From Pseudotamlana haliotis (GTDB lineage: Bacteria > Bacteroidota > Bacteroidia > Flavobacteriales > Flavobacteriaceae), in assembly GCF_008806375.1 (NCBI RefSeq), contig NZ_WAAT01000028.1, positions 153,278-217,277 on the forward strand: a stretch of 64,000 bases of DNA. The letters are read 5' to 3'. Made by a program: the position numbers and the translations under genes. Under the pieces are notes generated by a model that saw nothing but the letters and a program-made list of their open reading frames with translations, did not search any database and was not told the DNA's origin. Of the stretch, positions 16,218 through 24,860 are shown in pieces (position 1 is the stretch's first letter; each line of letters begins with the position of its first letter).

Positions 16218-16868
16218 ATGAAAAATTTAAAAACAGTATTAGGAATTGGAGTGATCGCCTTAGCGGTTTTCTTCATAGTTGCAGCAGATCATATTGATGC
16301 ACCTGCAGTACAAGGAGGTAATAGTGATATTACCGATTTTTATGCCTTTCAAGGCGAAAACACAGACAATTTGGTTTTTGTAGCAAACCTTCAGGGCTTG
16401 TTGAGTCCTTCTGTTACAAGTGCAGCATTATTTGATGAAAATGTATTGGTAGAATTTAATATTGATACCGATCAGGACAATGTTGAAGATTTAGTGATTC
16501 AAGCCATTCCCAAAGATGGTAAAATGTATTTTTTTGGGCCTGTTGCGCCATCGCAAACAGGTTTAAAAAGTACCATAGAAACACAGGCTATAACAGGTGG
16601 AGTTGTTGATATTTCTAGCTATGGAGCAAGTCCGAAAATAACTTCTAATGAAGGAATGAAATTCTTTGCGGGCCCTCGTGACGATCCTTTCTTTATGGAC
16701 TTCGCTCAGTATTCAGAAATTATTGCAGGAAATGCAACCAGTTTCAATAGTCCTGGAGCAGATACTTTTAAAGGTACCAATGTGATGTCTGTTGTGGTTG
16801 AAGTGCCAAAATCTATGATCGGTGGATCGGGCACCATTAATACATGGGTAGAATCTAAAAGAAAATAA
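16218..16868 (+). CDS. DUF4331 exported protein
   Basis: 216 aa. N-terminal signal peptide (KTVLGIGVIALAVFFIVAA), then the DUF4331 opening ADHIDAPAV....DITDFYAFQ, which in this family starts the mature protein. Near residue 150 comes GPRDDPFFMDFAQY, followed by FKGTNVMSVVVEVP. These motifs are diagnostic for DUF4331. It is first in an apparent four-gene operon that ends with a TonB-dependent receptor. Function unknown; the His-Asp start and the receptor context suggest ligand or metal handling, which is inference. Confidence 0.85.
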   Translation: MKNLKTVLGIGVIALAVFFIVAADHIDAPAVQGGNSDITDFYAFQGENTDNLVFVANLQGLLSPSVTSAALFDENVLVEFNIDTDQDNVEDLVIQAIPKDGKMYFFGPVAPSQTGLKSTIETQAITGGVVDISSYGASPKITSNEGMKFFAGPRDDPFFMDFAQYSEIIAGNATSFNSPGADTFKGTNVMSVVVEVPKSMIGGSGTINTWVESKRK

Positions 16869-16894
16869 TAATAACCACTTAAATATATAATCAA

Positions 16895-17449
16895 ATGAAA
16901 ACTTTAAATAAAATATTAGCCGTATTAGCGGTTTCGTTAATAGCTTTTAATTGTTCTAATAATGATGATGACCAAGGCATGATGCCAGAACCAGATTTTT
17001 CAGGAACTTTTAGTCAAGAAGATCAAATGGGAAGACCTGCAATAAATACTGTTTTTGTAGCCTCTGCCGATAAAGACATGTTCAATGTAACTGTACCTTC
17101 AAATCAAGATGCCGCTTTCCAAAGCAAATTTCAAAGTAATTTAATGGCCTTAAGTCCAGCTTTTGAAAACCCTGGAGATATGAATGCTTTAGGACAAGAT
17201 GCTGCTGCTTTTACAGGTCTTCTAGCTACAGATGTGTTGAATGTATCTTTAGATGGAACCACAACATTTTACGATGGTACTAATGTATTAACGGGTCGTG
17301 CGTTAGGTGATGATGTGATTACAGTAGAACTATTGTTAATTTTTGGTGGAGAGGATTTTATGGAAAATCCAGGATTATCAAACGATAATGTGGATGCCAA
17401 TGATAAAACCTTTTTGACCTCGTTTCCTTACTTAGCCAGTCCGCATTAA
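16895..17449 (+). CDS. DUF4331-like lipoprotein
   Basis: 184 aa. Lipoprotein signal with lipobox IAFNC (about residues 16-20) followed by an acidic Asn/Asp stretch. The body holds FSGTFSQEDQMGRPAINTVF and a C-terminal GRALGDDVITVELLLIFGG, which resemble the second half of DUF4331 proteins. It lies 26 nt after the first DUF4331 gene, and the two look like a split or paired version of one longer family protein. Confidence 0.75.
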   Translation: MKTLNKILAVLAVSLIAFNCSNNDDDQGMMPEPDFSGTFSQEDQMGRPAINTVFVASADKDMFNVTVPSNQDAAFQSKFQSNLMALSPAFENPGDMNALGQDAAAFTGLLATDVLNVSLDGTTTFYDGTNVLTGRALGDDVITVELLLIFGGEDFMENPGLSNDNVDANDKTFLTSFPYLASPH

Positions 17450-17515
17450 AGACATCTCTCTCAACCTCTCTCTCCGGGGGCAGGCTTAACGGTTTGTTCC
17501 TGGAGATATTTTAAC
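17450..17515. repeat. CT-rich intergenic repeat remnant
   Basis: Contains ATCTCTCTCAACCTCTCTCT then CCGGGGGCAGG, with CTGGAGATA at the far end. This resembles dispersed CT-rich elements between flavobacterial genes. It lies inside the DUF4331 operon and seems not to carry a terminator. Confidence 0.4.
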
Positions 17516-17540
17516 TTAAAAAACCTAAAAAACATTTATT

Positions 17541-18833
17541 ATGAAACCTTTTAAATACATTATATGTGTTCTTTCAATAGCGCTTTTAGTGAGCTGTAAC
17601 GAAGAGCCCAAACAAATAGCGCACGCACAGGATTATCAACCATATATAGAAACCTCTAAAAATGAAGGGTTGCAAATAGCTTTAGATGATTTGAAATTTT
17701 GGGAAGATAAATTGAAAGAAGCTCCCAATCAGTTTCCTTATTTTGTAAAAGCAGCAGCTGCTCAAACTCAGATTTTTAATAGTACCGGGCGTATTGAAGC
17801 CTTAATTCAGGCAGAAAAATATTTAATTAAAGCTAACGAAGCAACAGGATATAACAAAGCGGCATATTTAAGAGCCTTGGCTAGAAATTATATTTCACAA
17901 CATAAATTCACGCAAGCGTTAACCCTATTAAAAGAAGCAGAGGTTAATGGTGAAGGTTTAAAAGGCAGTGAAAAGATGTTATTTGATATTTACTTGGAAC
18001 TAGGTAACTATGATTTAGCCAAAACATATTTAGAAAAAATTAGAAAAGATTTAGATTTTGATTATCTCATCCGTTTGTCAAAATGGTCAGACCATAGAGG
18101 GGATTTAGACGCTGCGATTAAATACCTTGAAAAAGCAAAAATTATTGCAGAATTATCCAATTTACCGTCAAAAAACCAGTGGGTTTATACCAATTTGGCC
18201 GATTATTACGGTCATGCAGGAGAAATTGAAATTTCTTATGAATATTATTTAAAGGCTTTAGAAATTGACCCCAATGATGCTTACGCAAAGAAGGGTATTG
18301 CTTGGGTTGTATATTCTTATGAAAAGAAGCCAGCAGAAGCTTTACGTATTTTAAACTGTATTACAGAAAACTATAAATCTCCAGATATATATCTATTAAT
18401 GGCTGAAATTGCAGAGTATCAAGGCAACACAGAAGCGCAAAATAAATATGTTAATTTATATAAAAAGGTTGTAGAAAATCCTAGATACGGAGCTATGTAT
18501 AATAAATACAACGCATTAATCTATGCTGAAAATAAAAAACAAACTACAGAAGCTTTAAAAATAGCTTTAGAAGAAATTGACAACAGACCAACACCAGCGT
18601 CTTATGATTTATTGGCGTGGACTTACTACAATAAGGGAGATTATAAAAAAGCCCTGCAAGTTGCAGAAAGTTATGTGGTAGGGAAAACTTCAGAACCTGA
18701 TGTTTTACTGCATTTGGCAGAAATTTTTAAAGTAAATGGTAAGGAAAAGGAAGCACAAAATTTGAAAAAAGAATTGCTAGAAAGTGTTTTTGAATTAGGA
18801 CCATTACAGGAAAAAAATATTATCAATATATAA
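17541..18833 (+). CDS. Tetratricopeptide-repeat lipoprotein
   Basis: 430 aa. Lipoprotein signal with lipobox LLVSC (about residues 15-19), then a helical array of TPR-like repeats across most of the protein, for example YGHAGEIEISYEYYLKALEI and YYNKGDYKKALQVAESYV. Positioned between the DUF4331 pair and the TonB-dependent receptor (10-nt gap), so it is likely part of the same envelope uptake or sensing system. TPRs are protein-interaction scaffolds; the partner is unknown. Confidence 0.82.
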   Translation: MKPFKYIICVLSIALLVSCNEEPKQIAHAQDYQPYIETSKNEGLQIALDDLKFWEDKLKEAPNQFPYFVKAAAAQTQIFNSTGRIEALIQAEKYLIKANEATGYNKAAYLRALARNYISQHKFTQALTLLKEAEVNGEGLKGSEKMLFDIYLELGNYDLAKTYLEKIRKDLDFDYLIRLSKWSDHRGDLDAAIKYLEKAKIIAELSNLPSKNQWVYTNLADYYGHAGEIEISYEYYLKALEIDPNDAYAKKGIAWVVYSYEKKPAEALRILNCITENYKSPDIYLLMAEIAEYQGNTEAQNKYVNLYKKVVENPRYGAMYNKYNALIYAENKKQTTEALKIALEEIDNRPTPASYDLLAWTYYNKGDYKKALQVAESYVVGKTSEPDVLLHLAEIFKVNGKEKEAQNLKKELLESVFELGPLQEKNIINI

Positions 18834-18843
18834 TCTTCAATAC

Positions 18844-21078
18844 ATGAAATTTTTAAATAAGTTCACTTTTTTAGTTGTTTGTTTAGCATTTAGCACGATG
18901 CATGCACAAGACATTAAAGGTGTTGTGGTAAATGCTGAAAAACAACCTTTGGAAGCTGTTTATGTGTATAATTTGAATTCTCAAAGTCATGCGCATTCTT
19001 CAGAAAACGGTTTGTTTATTTTAGAAGATAGTCAAGTAGGCGATTCTATAAAATTAGGGCTTTTGGGTTACAAGAATCAAATTTTGGTTTTAGAAGCTGC
19101 AAATTTCGAAACAAAATTACGGGTTACTTTAAAGGATAAAATACTTCAGTTAGAAGAATTGGTAATTCGTGAAGCATTAAATCCGTTAAACACGATTGCT
19201 AAGCTAGACTTAAGCACCACACCTGTAAATTCATCTCAAGAAATATTACGTAAAGTACCTGGGCTAATTATTGGTCAGCATGCGGGAGGCGGAAAAGCTG
19301 AGCAGATTTTTCTAAGAGGTTTTGATATTGATCATGGAACCGATGTAGCTATTAATGTGGATGGCATGCCTGTTAATATGGTGTCTCATGCACATGGTCA
19401 AGGGTATAGTGATTTGCATTTTATTATTCCAGAAACGGTAAATAATATCGATTTTGGTAAAGGTCCCTATTATGCTCATAAAGGTGATTTTGATACGGCT
19501 GGTTATATCGATTTTTCCACTAAAGATTATTTAGGGGAAAGTACGGTAGCCTTATCAGTTGGACAATTTAACTCGCTGAGAACTTTGGGGATGTTTGATT
19601 TGTTAGATAATACACCCAATCAAAATGCTTATGCGGCTGTAGAATATATTGCAACCGACGGCCCTTTTGAATCGCCTCAAAATTTTAATAGGCTCAATAT
19701 GTTTGGAAAATACGTGATGTTTTCTCCCGAAAATGATAAACTTTCGCTAACTATTTCTCATTTTACTAGCCGTTGGGATGCTTCAGGGCAAATTCCGCAA
19801 CGTGAGGTGGATAATGGAGATATTACCCGTTTTGGAGCTATTGATGATACTGAAGGTGGAAACACACAGCGTACCAATTTAAATGTGGAGTATACCAAGC
19901 AAGTTTCCGAGAAATCGTTATTAAAAACGAATGCCTTTTATGTGAAAAATCAATTTGAATTGTATTCAAATTTCACTTTTTTTCTTGAAGATCCTATTAA
20001 TGGGGATCAAATTAAACAAAAAGAAAATCGAGATATTTTTGGTTTAAATAGCATGTTAATTCATGATACGCGACTAGGAGATACAGAAGTTAAAATCACA
20101 TCTGGTTTAGGTCTTAGGCAGGATATAACTAACGACACCGAGTTGTCTAAAACATTGAATAGAACAACAACTTTAGAATATGTACAACTGGGAGATATTA
20201 ACCAAACTAATATTAATGGGTTTGCTAACGCAGATTTTGAGTTTGGAAAATTAACCGTTGCACCAGGATTACGTTTGGATTATTTTAAGTTTATGTATAA
20301 TGATGAACTGCAAACCGATTATGAAACCCTAGCACAAACAAAAACAATTGTATCTCCAAAATTGAATTTTTTCTATGCCGCAAAAGATAATTTACAATTG
20401 TATGTGAAGTCGGGAATAGGATTTCATTCAAATGATGCCCGTGTGGTTTTAGACAATCAAATTGATGATATTTTACCTAGAGCTTATGGCATTGATGTTG
20501 GAAATATTTGGAAGCCAAGCTCTAAGTTGGTCGTTAATACTGCTTTATGGTACTTGTTTTTAGAACAGGAATTCGTTTATGTTGGAGATGCAGGTATTGT
20601 TGAGCCTAGCGGAAAAACAGAGCGTTTCGGATTAGATTTAGGACTGCGTTACCAGTTGAATGATTGGTTGTTTTTTGATACCGATGCAACGCTAACCAAA
20701 GCTAGAAGTGTTGAAGAGCCTAAGGGTGAAGATTACATTCCTTTAGCACCAAGTTTTACTTTAACGGGCGGATTGGCACTTAATAATTGGAAAAACTTTT
20801 CAGGTGGTTTACGATATAGATTTATTGATGATAGACCAGCAAATGAAGATAATAGTATTGTTGCTGAAGGTTATTTTGTTACAGATTTTAATCTGAATTA
20901 CACCATGGGAAAAGTTACTCTAGGGGTGGCAATAGAAAATCTTTTTGATATAGAATGGAATGAAACTCAGTTCGCTACAGAATCTCGCTTACAAAATGAA
21001 CCACAACCGGTTACTGAAATACACTTTACACCAGGTACACCATTTTTTGCCAAAGGCACAGTGTCCTACCGTTTTTAA
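18844..21078 (+). CDS. TonB-dependent receptor
   Basis: 744 aa outer-membrane receptor. Signal peptide about 1-21. A carboxypeptidase-regulatory-like domain (about 22-100; IKGVVVNAEKQPLEAVYVYN) is followed by the plug domain (about 115-225; SSQEILRKVPGLIIGQHAGG and IFLRGFDIDHGTDVAINVDGMP) and a beta-barrel ending in an aromatic (FAKGTVSYRF). The plug is His-rich around NMVSHAHGQGYSDLHF. It needs TonB, a gene for which lies at 9936. The transported ligand is unknown; the neighbouring DUF4331 and TPR lipoproteins probably belong to the same system. Confidence 0.9.
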   Translation: MKFLNKFTFLVVCLAFSTMHAQDIKGVVVNAEKQPLEAVYVYNLNSQSHAHSSENGLFILEDSQVGDSIKLGLLGYKNQILVLEAANFETKLRVTLKDKILQLEELVIREALNPLNTIAKLDLSTTPVNSSQEILRKVPGLIIGQHAGGGKAEQIFLRGFDIDHGTDVAINVDGMPVNMVSHAHGQGYSDLHFIIPETVNNIDFGKGPYYAHKGDFDTAGYIDFSTKDYLGESTVALSVGQFNSLRTLGMFDLLDNTPNQNAYAAVEYIATDGPFESPQNFNRLNMFGKYVMFSPENDKLSLTISHFTSRWDASGQIPQREVDNGDITRFGAIDDTEGGNTQRTNLNVEYTKQVSEKSLLKTNAFYVKNQFELYSNFTFFLEDPINGDQIKQKENRDIFGLNSMLIHDTRLGDTEVKITSGLGLRQDITNDTELSKTLNRTTTLEYVQLGDINQTNINGFANADFEFGKLTVAPGLRLDYFKFMYNDELQTDYETLAQTKTIVSPKLNFFYAAKDNLQLYVKSGIGFHSNDARVVLDNQIDDILPRAYGIDVGNIWKPSSKLVVNTALWYLFLEQEFVYVGDAGIVEPSGKTERFGLDLGLRYQLNDWLFFDTDATLTKARSVEEPKGEDYIPLAPSFTLTGGLALNNWKNFSGGLRYRFIDDRPANEDNSIVAEGYFVTDFNLNYTMGKVTLGVAIENLFDIEWNETQFATESRLQNEPQPVTEIHFTPGTPFFAKGTVSYRF

Positions 21079-21349
21079 ATGTTAATACTTGACTTTTAGG
21101 TTTATGTTAAGTTGGAAAGTGTTCAGTTATTTATAATTGGGCACTTTTTTTGTTAGTTGAAGTTAGTAATTTGAAAATATGAAGTACTATCTTTTTTAGT
21201 AGGGTATAGGGGTTTGAAATGGTGTAGCGTGATAATCTCAGGGAAAAACACCTTTGCGATTCCCTCAAGGTGCCACTCTCATCTAATCAACTTTTGATTC
21301 TTGCTACGAATTAATACGCTTACTGCAAATCAAACAAATACTCACCCCT

Positions 21350-21703
21350 TCAATCTACTTTTTCGTAAAAATCCAGTGCCAAATTCAAAACGCTATGAAT
21401 AGTTTCTATAGGTAAGTCTTCATTAGGATTTATTCTAAAAATCTTCATACGGGTGCGGTTCCCAGCCTCCAAATTAGGATGTTCAATTTTATGGCCTTCA
21501 ACAATTAAATAATAAGGTTCCAAGGTTTTTTTATCGGTCCAGATATAGCAAAACATTTTCCCTTTGTAACAAAAACAAGGCATGCCATATTTAGTGGTTT
21601 CGGCGATGTTACTATCAAATTGAAGCAATATATCACGCATGGCCAATACACAACTTTTTATAGGTTCGTCTTTTTTGAAATAGTACGTTTCGTTATTGGA
21701 CAT
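21350..21703 (-). CDS. DUF1801-type protein
   Basis: 117 aa soluble protein. The stretch IKSCVLAMRDILLQFDSNIAETTKYGMPCFCYKGK followed by CYIW is typical of the DUF1801 (YdhG/YjbR-like) fold, which starts with helices and has a conserved YGMPxF. It is monocistronic. The molecular function of the family is not established. Confidence 0.72.
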   Translation of the reverse strand: MSNNETYYFKKDEPIKSCVLAMRDILLQFDSNIAETTKYGMPCFCYKGKMFCYIWTDKKTLEPYYLIVEGHKIEHPNLEAGNRTRMKIFRINPNEDLPIETIHSVLNLALDFYEKVD

Positions 21704-21859
21704 GGTTGGTAGTTGTTCGGGTTTTGTTATACTAAAATACTAATTTCTCCAATTAGTAAACCAAAGTAGGCAGCTAAATTCAGCTAATCGCATCAATTAA
21801 GTAATTGATTACTTCATGTATATGGCAACTGTTTTATACATGATGTCACTCCGAATTAA

Positions 21860-22105
21860 TTATTTTCTGGATTCCAATTCTGCTTTTATTTTTTTCATTT
21901 TTCCAAAACTTGAAAGCACTATTAAGCTTGATGCTATGGGTACAACAATTAGTGCACTAAAAACACCAGTATCATTCTTTTTCAGGAGCCCATAAACAGT
22001 AACCATAAAGAGAATACTTAAAAGGCCTATTAAAACGGAATTCACAACTTTTAATGCTCTTAATTCTTCGGCAAGTCTTTCTGTAGTTTTTTCGTTTAAT
22101 TTCAT
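21860..22105 (-). CDS. Small two-TM membrane protein
   Basis: 81 aa. Two hydrophobic segments (about residues 20-40 and 47-67) between a charged N-terminus (EKTTERLAEELRALK) and a basic C-terminus (GKMKKIKAELESRK). Unknown function. The frame has reasonable codon use and a clean start; another frame on the same strand overlaps it but has no membrane or domain logic. Confidence 0.6.
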   Translation of the reverse strand: MKLNEKTTERLAEELRALKVVNSVLIGLLSILFMVTVYGLLKKNDTGVFSALIVVPIASSLIVLSSFGKMKKIKAELESRK

Positions 22106-22368
22106 TTCTTAGTTTAGTTAGTTTACAACTTTTAAGTAGGAAATAATGGGGTGTCACGAAAGAATATGCTTTCAATACTACTAAAATAAACAATTAAACA
22201 GAATAGCTCTTAAATTCTAACAATTTTAGAACCCTTATTTTAAACCTTTTTTAATTTATATTTGTGATAGACTTATGGCATTGCGCTCTGCCTTAAATCG
22301 TTTCAGTAGGAACCACCTGTGCTTTCTAAAGAATTAATTGCTAATTTAGAAGCGTTCATTAACACTAT

Positions 22369-23691
22369 ATGACTAAAACTAAAACCAAAGAATTTTTATT
22401 TTCCATTGAGCAAATCCCTTCCTTGCTATACCTTCTAAAATGGACTTTAATTTGTGCAGTTCTAGGGGCTATTGTAGGTAGTGTTTCAGCATTTTTTCTA
22501 ATAAGTTTAGAATGGGCTACAGATTATCGCGAGTCTAATCAGTGGATTATTTGGTTTTTACCTATTGGTGGTTTTATCATAGGGCTGTCTTATCATTTAT
22601 ACGGGAGTAGTGTGGTTAAAGGCAATAACCTGTTGCTCGAAGAATTTCATTCACCTAAAAAGATTATCCCTTTTCGAATGGCACCACTCGTATTGTTTGG
22701 TACGGTTTTAACTCATTTGTTTGGTGGTTCGGCTGGCCGAGAGGGTACCGCAGTGCAAGTAGGAGGGGCGATTGCCGATAGACTCACCAAGATTTTAAAA
22801 TTAACGAATCGCGATAGAAAAATTCTTTTAATTGCCGGTATTAGTGCAGGTTTTGCCTCAGTGTTCGGAACGCCTTTAGCGGGAGGAATTTTTGCTTTGG
22901 AAGTCTTAATCCTCGGAAGAATTCGCCTCGATGCTATTATTCCTAGTTTTATGGCGGCGATTTTCGCTAATTACTTTTGTCATATTTGGAAGGTGTCGCA
23001 TACCCATTATACGATCAGTAACGTTGCTGAAATGACGCCGATAAATGTTTTGTGGTGTTTGTTGGCAGGGATTATTTTCGGACTCGTAGCCATGCTTTTC
23101 TCAAAATCAACACACTTTTGGGGGCACTTATTTGGGAAGTTTATTAAATATCCGCCCTTGCGGCCTGTAGTTGGTGGTGTGATATTGGCGGTGACTATTT
23201 ATTTGATGGGCACTACAAAATACATTGGTTTGGGTATTCCTACTATTGTTGATGCGTTTAATGTTGAGCTTAACTCATACGATTTTATTCTGAAATTACT
23301 ATTCACCTCATTTACGCTTGGAGCAGGGTTTAAAGGCGGCGAAGTCACGCCTTTATTTTTTATTGGAGCTGCCTTAGGAAATGTGTTAATATGGTTTATC
23401 CCTTTACCCATGGGCTTACTAGCGGGAATGGGTTTTGTGGCGGTTTTTGCAGGTGCTACTAATACACCGATTGCTTGTACAGTAATGGGTATTGAGCTTT
23501 TTGGGATTGAATCGGGTGTTTTTATTGCCTTAGCCTGTTCTACAGCTTATTTGTTTTCAGGGCATTCAGGCGTGTATTCATCTCAAATTATTGGAAGTCC
23601 GAAAAACAACTCTTTCCTGCGTGAGAAGGGACTGCACCTCTCTGAAATTAAAGATAAAAGAACGAAACATGAAGAATTTGATAACCATTAG
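22369..23691 (+). CDS. CLC-type anion channel/antiporter, CLC-F-like
   Basis: 440 aa with about ten membrane helices. The second CLC signature is GGSAGREGTAVQVGG, with the gating Glu in GREG. The first signature, normally GSGIP, is replaced by VKGNNLLLEE, and the third is GGEVTPLFFIGAALGN. GNN and GGEVTPLF are, from my recollection of the family, features of the fluoride-selective CLC-F branch rather than chloride CLCs. An overlapping DUF190-like gene, a family often found next to fluoride exporters, fits this. Fluoride export is therefore likely but inferred. Confidence 0.82.
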   Translation: MTKTKTKEFLFSIEQIPSLLYLLKWTLICAVLGAIVGSVSAFFLISLEWATDYRESNQWIIWFLPIGGFIIGLSYHLYGSSVVKGNNLLLEEFHSPKKIIPFRMAPLVLFGTVLTHLFGGSAGREGTAVQVGGAIADRLTKILKLTNRDRKILLIAGISAGFASVFGTPLAGGIFALEVLILGRIRLDAIIPSFMAAIFANYFCHIWKVSHTHYTISNVAEMTPINVLWCLLAGIIFGLVAMLFSKSTHFWGHLFGKFIKYPPLRPVVGGVILAVTIYLMGTTKYIGLGIPTIVDAFNVELNSYDFILKLLFTSFTLGAGFKGGEVTPLFFIGAALGNVLIWFIPLPMGLLAGMGFVAVFAGATNTPIACTVMGIELFGIESGVFIALACSTAYLFSGHSGVYSSQIIGSPKNNSFLREKGLHLSEIKDKRTKHEEFDNH

Positions 23692-24010
23692 AATCTATTT
23701 TGAATACGGACAAAAAATTGAAAATAATTCTTTTTGGAAGAAATTATATGGTTCAGATTTTTCAGAAGTCTTGTTGAAACGTGCCAAAAACTTTGGTTTA
23801 CATCAAGTATTACATCTTAATGTGAGTAAAGGGTATTTGAATGACCAGAATGTTAATTGGGGACAACATGAAATTCGAAACAATAAGCATCCGCATCTTA
23901 TTGAAATTCTAGATTCCGAAGAAAAAATCAATGCTTTTTTAGACGAAGAAAAAGTGTTGCTTCAAAACACTAAAATTTTGATGGTTAAAAATGAAGTTTT
24001 ATTGAAGTGA
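23669..24010 (+). CDS. DUF190-like small protein
   Basis: 113 aa from the ATG at 23669 (MKNLITIRIYFEYGQKI), overlapping the CLC gene by 23 nt in another frame, which suggests translational coupling. The layout fits DUF190: an opening beta strand, a helix around LYGSDFSEVLLKRAKNFGLH, and the ending HLIEILDSEEKINAFLDE then TKILMVKNEV. DUF190 proteins are PII-like and are often encoded with fluoride channels. The longer upstream frame reads through the CLC gene and is rejected. Confidence 0.7.
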   Translation: MKNLITIRIYFEYGQKIENNSFWKKLYGSDFSEVLLKRAKNFGLHQVLHLNVSKGYLNDQNVNWGQHEIRNNKHPHLIEILDSEEKINAFLDEEKVLLQNTKILMVKNEVLLK

Positions 24011-24030
24011 GTTTTCAATAAAACTATCGT

Positions 24031-24681
24031 TTACGTTAAATTTTTCAAAGCTTCAATGATATCATTTGGTTCAGAGCGTGTTCTGTAATCCACATCAACG
24101 TAGCGCCAAACTACAGTGCCGTTAGTATCTAATATAAAAGTTGCAGGAATGGGTAAGATACTGCCGTCACCATTGTTGATTTTGTCCAAATCAAGATTAC
24201 GATCTACACGCATGTGCTCGGCCAAAAATTCAGGAACTTTCCAAGCAACGCCGTATTGAATTGCTACTTTAGCATCTTGATCAGATAAGACGGTAAACTC
24301 CATTTTGCTAATTTCTGACTCAGATAAAGAACCATCAGGTACTTGCGGACTCACAGCAACTAAGGTTGCTCCGAGTTCGTGGATTTCAGAAAGTCTGTTT
24401 TGTAAAGCTCTAAGTTGTAAATTACAGTATGGGCACCAATCACCACGATAAAAAGTAACAACAACAGGGCCTTTATTAATCAAGTTTTCTAAATTTATTA
24501 ATGTGTTTTCTGCATTAGGAAGTTCGAAATTTGGTGCTTTTTGTCCAACTTTTAGGGCTTTATCACCTTGTTGAAGTGTTTTTGCTTCATTTATAATGTC
24601 ATCAACGCCTTGCATGAATTCTGGTTTGGCTTGACGGCCAGCAGCAATTTTCGCTTCGGTTTGTGCTTTTAATGTTTTCAT
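24031..24681 (-). CDS. Peroxiredoxin-like AhpC/TSA protein
   Basis: 216 aa. An N-terminal helical lead (about 1-40) is followed by the redoxin domain: LKVGQKAPNFELPNAENT, the active site VTFYRGDWCPYCNLQLRALQ with CPYC near residues 94-97, and PIPATFILDTNGTVVWRYVD. This is the peroxiredoxin-like type with a CxxC rather than the classic Txx(C) site. No signal peptide is visible, so it is cytoplasmic. It probably reduces peroxides or disulfides; electron donor unknown. It converges on the DUF190-like gene. Confidence 0.85.
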   Translation of the reverse strand: MKTLKAQTEAKIAAGRQAKPEFMQGVDDIINEAKTLQQGDKALKVGQKAPNFELPNAENTLINLENLINKGPVVVTFYRGDWCPYCNLQLRALQNRLSEIHELGATLVAVSPQVPDGSLSESEISKMEFTVLSDQDAKVAIQYGVAWKVPEFLAEHMRVDRNLDLDKINNGDGSILPIPATFILDTNGTVVWRYVDVDYRTRSEPNDIIEALKNLT

Positions 24682-24718
24682 TTGGCTTGTTTCTTATAAT
24701 GTGTTCTTTATGAAAATG

Positions 24719-24784
24719 TTCTCGATTCCGCTTGAACATCTGTAAAATTGCTCTGTCTTAACGGGCTTTGAGCGGAGTCGAGAA
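24719..24784. repeat. Inverted-repeat element (MITE-like)
   Basis: Arms TTCTCGATTCCGCTTGAA (24719-24736) and TTTGAGCGGAGTCGAGAA (24767-24784) match as an inverted repeat at 15 of 18 positions around a 30-nt centre. It lies between the peroxiredoxin start and the M3 peptidase end. The motif type is a common dispersed palindrome in Flavobacteria. Confidence 0.7.
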
Positions 24785-24860
24785 GTTTTTTTGTTTCTTT
24801 GAATTAAGGATTCAGCTTTGCTCAACTTAACTTGTTAATTCTTTTAAGCTTGATGTTTTA

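Noticed and set aside
22255-22345. Possible fluoride (crcB) riboswitch before the CLC-F-like gene
   Set aside because: GGCATTGCGCTCTGCC followed by TTAAATCG looks like the first hairpin and linker, but I could not find the matching 3' segment (GATG...CCTAC type) needed for the pseudoknot. A cmsearch with RF01734 would decide.
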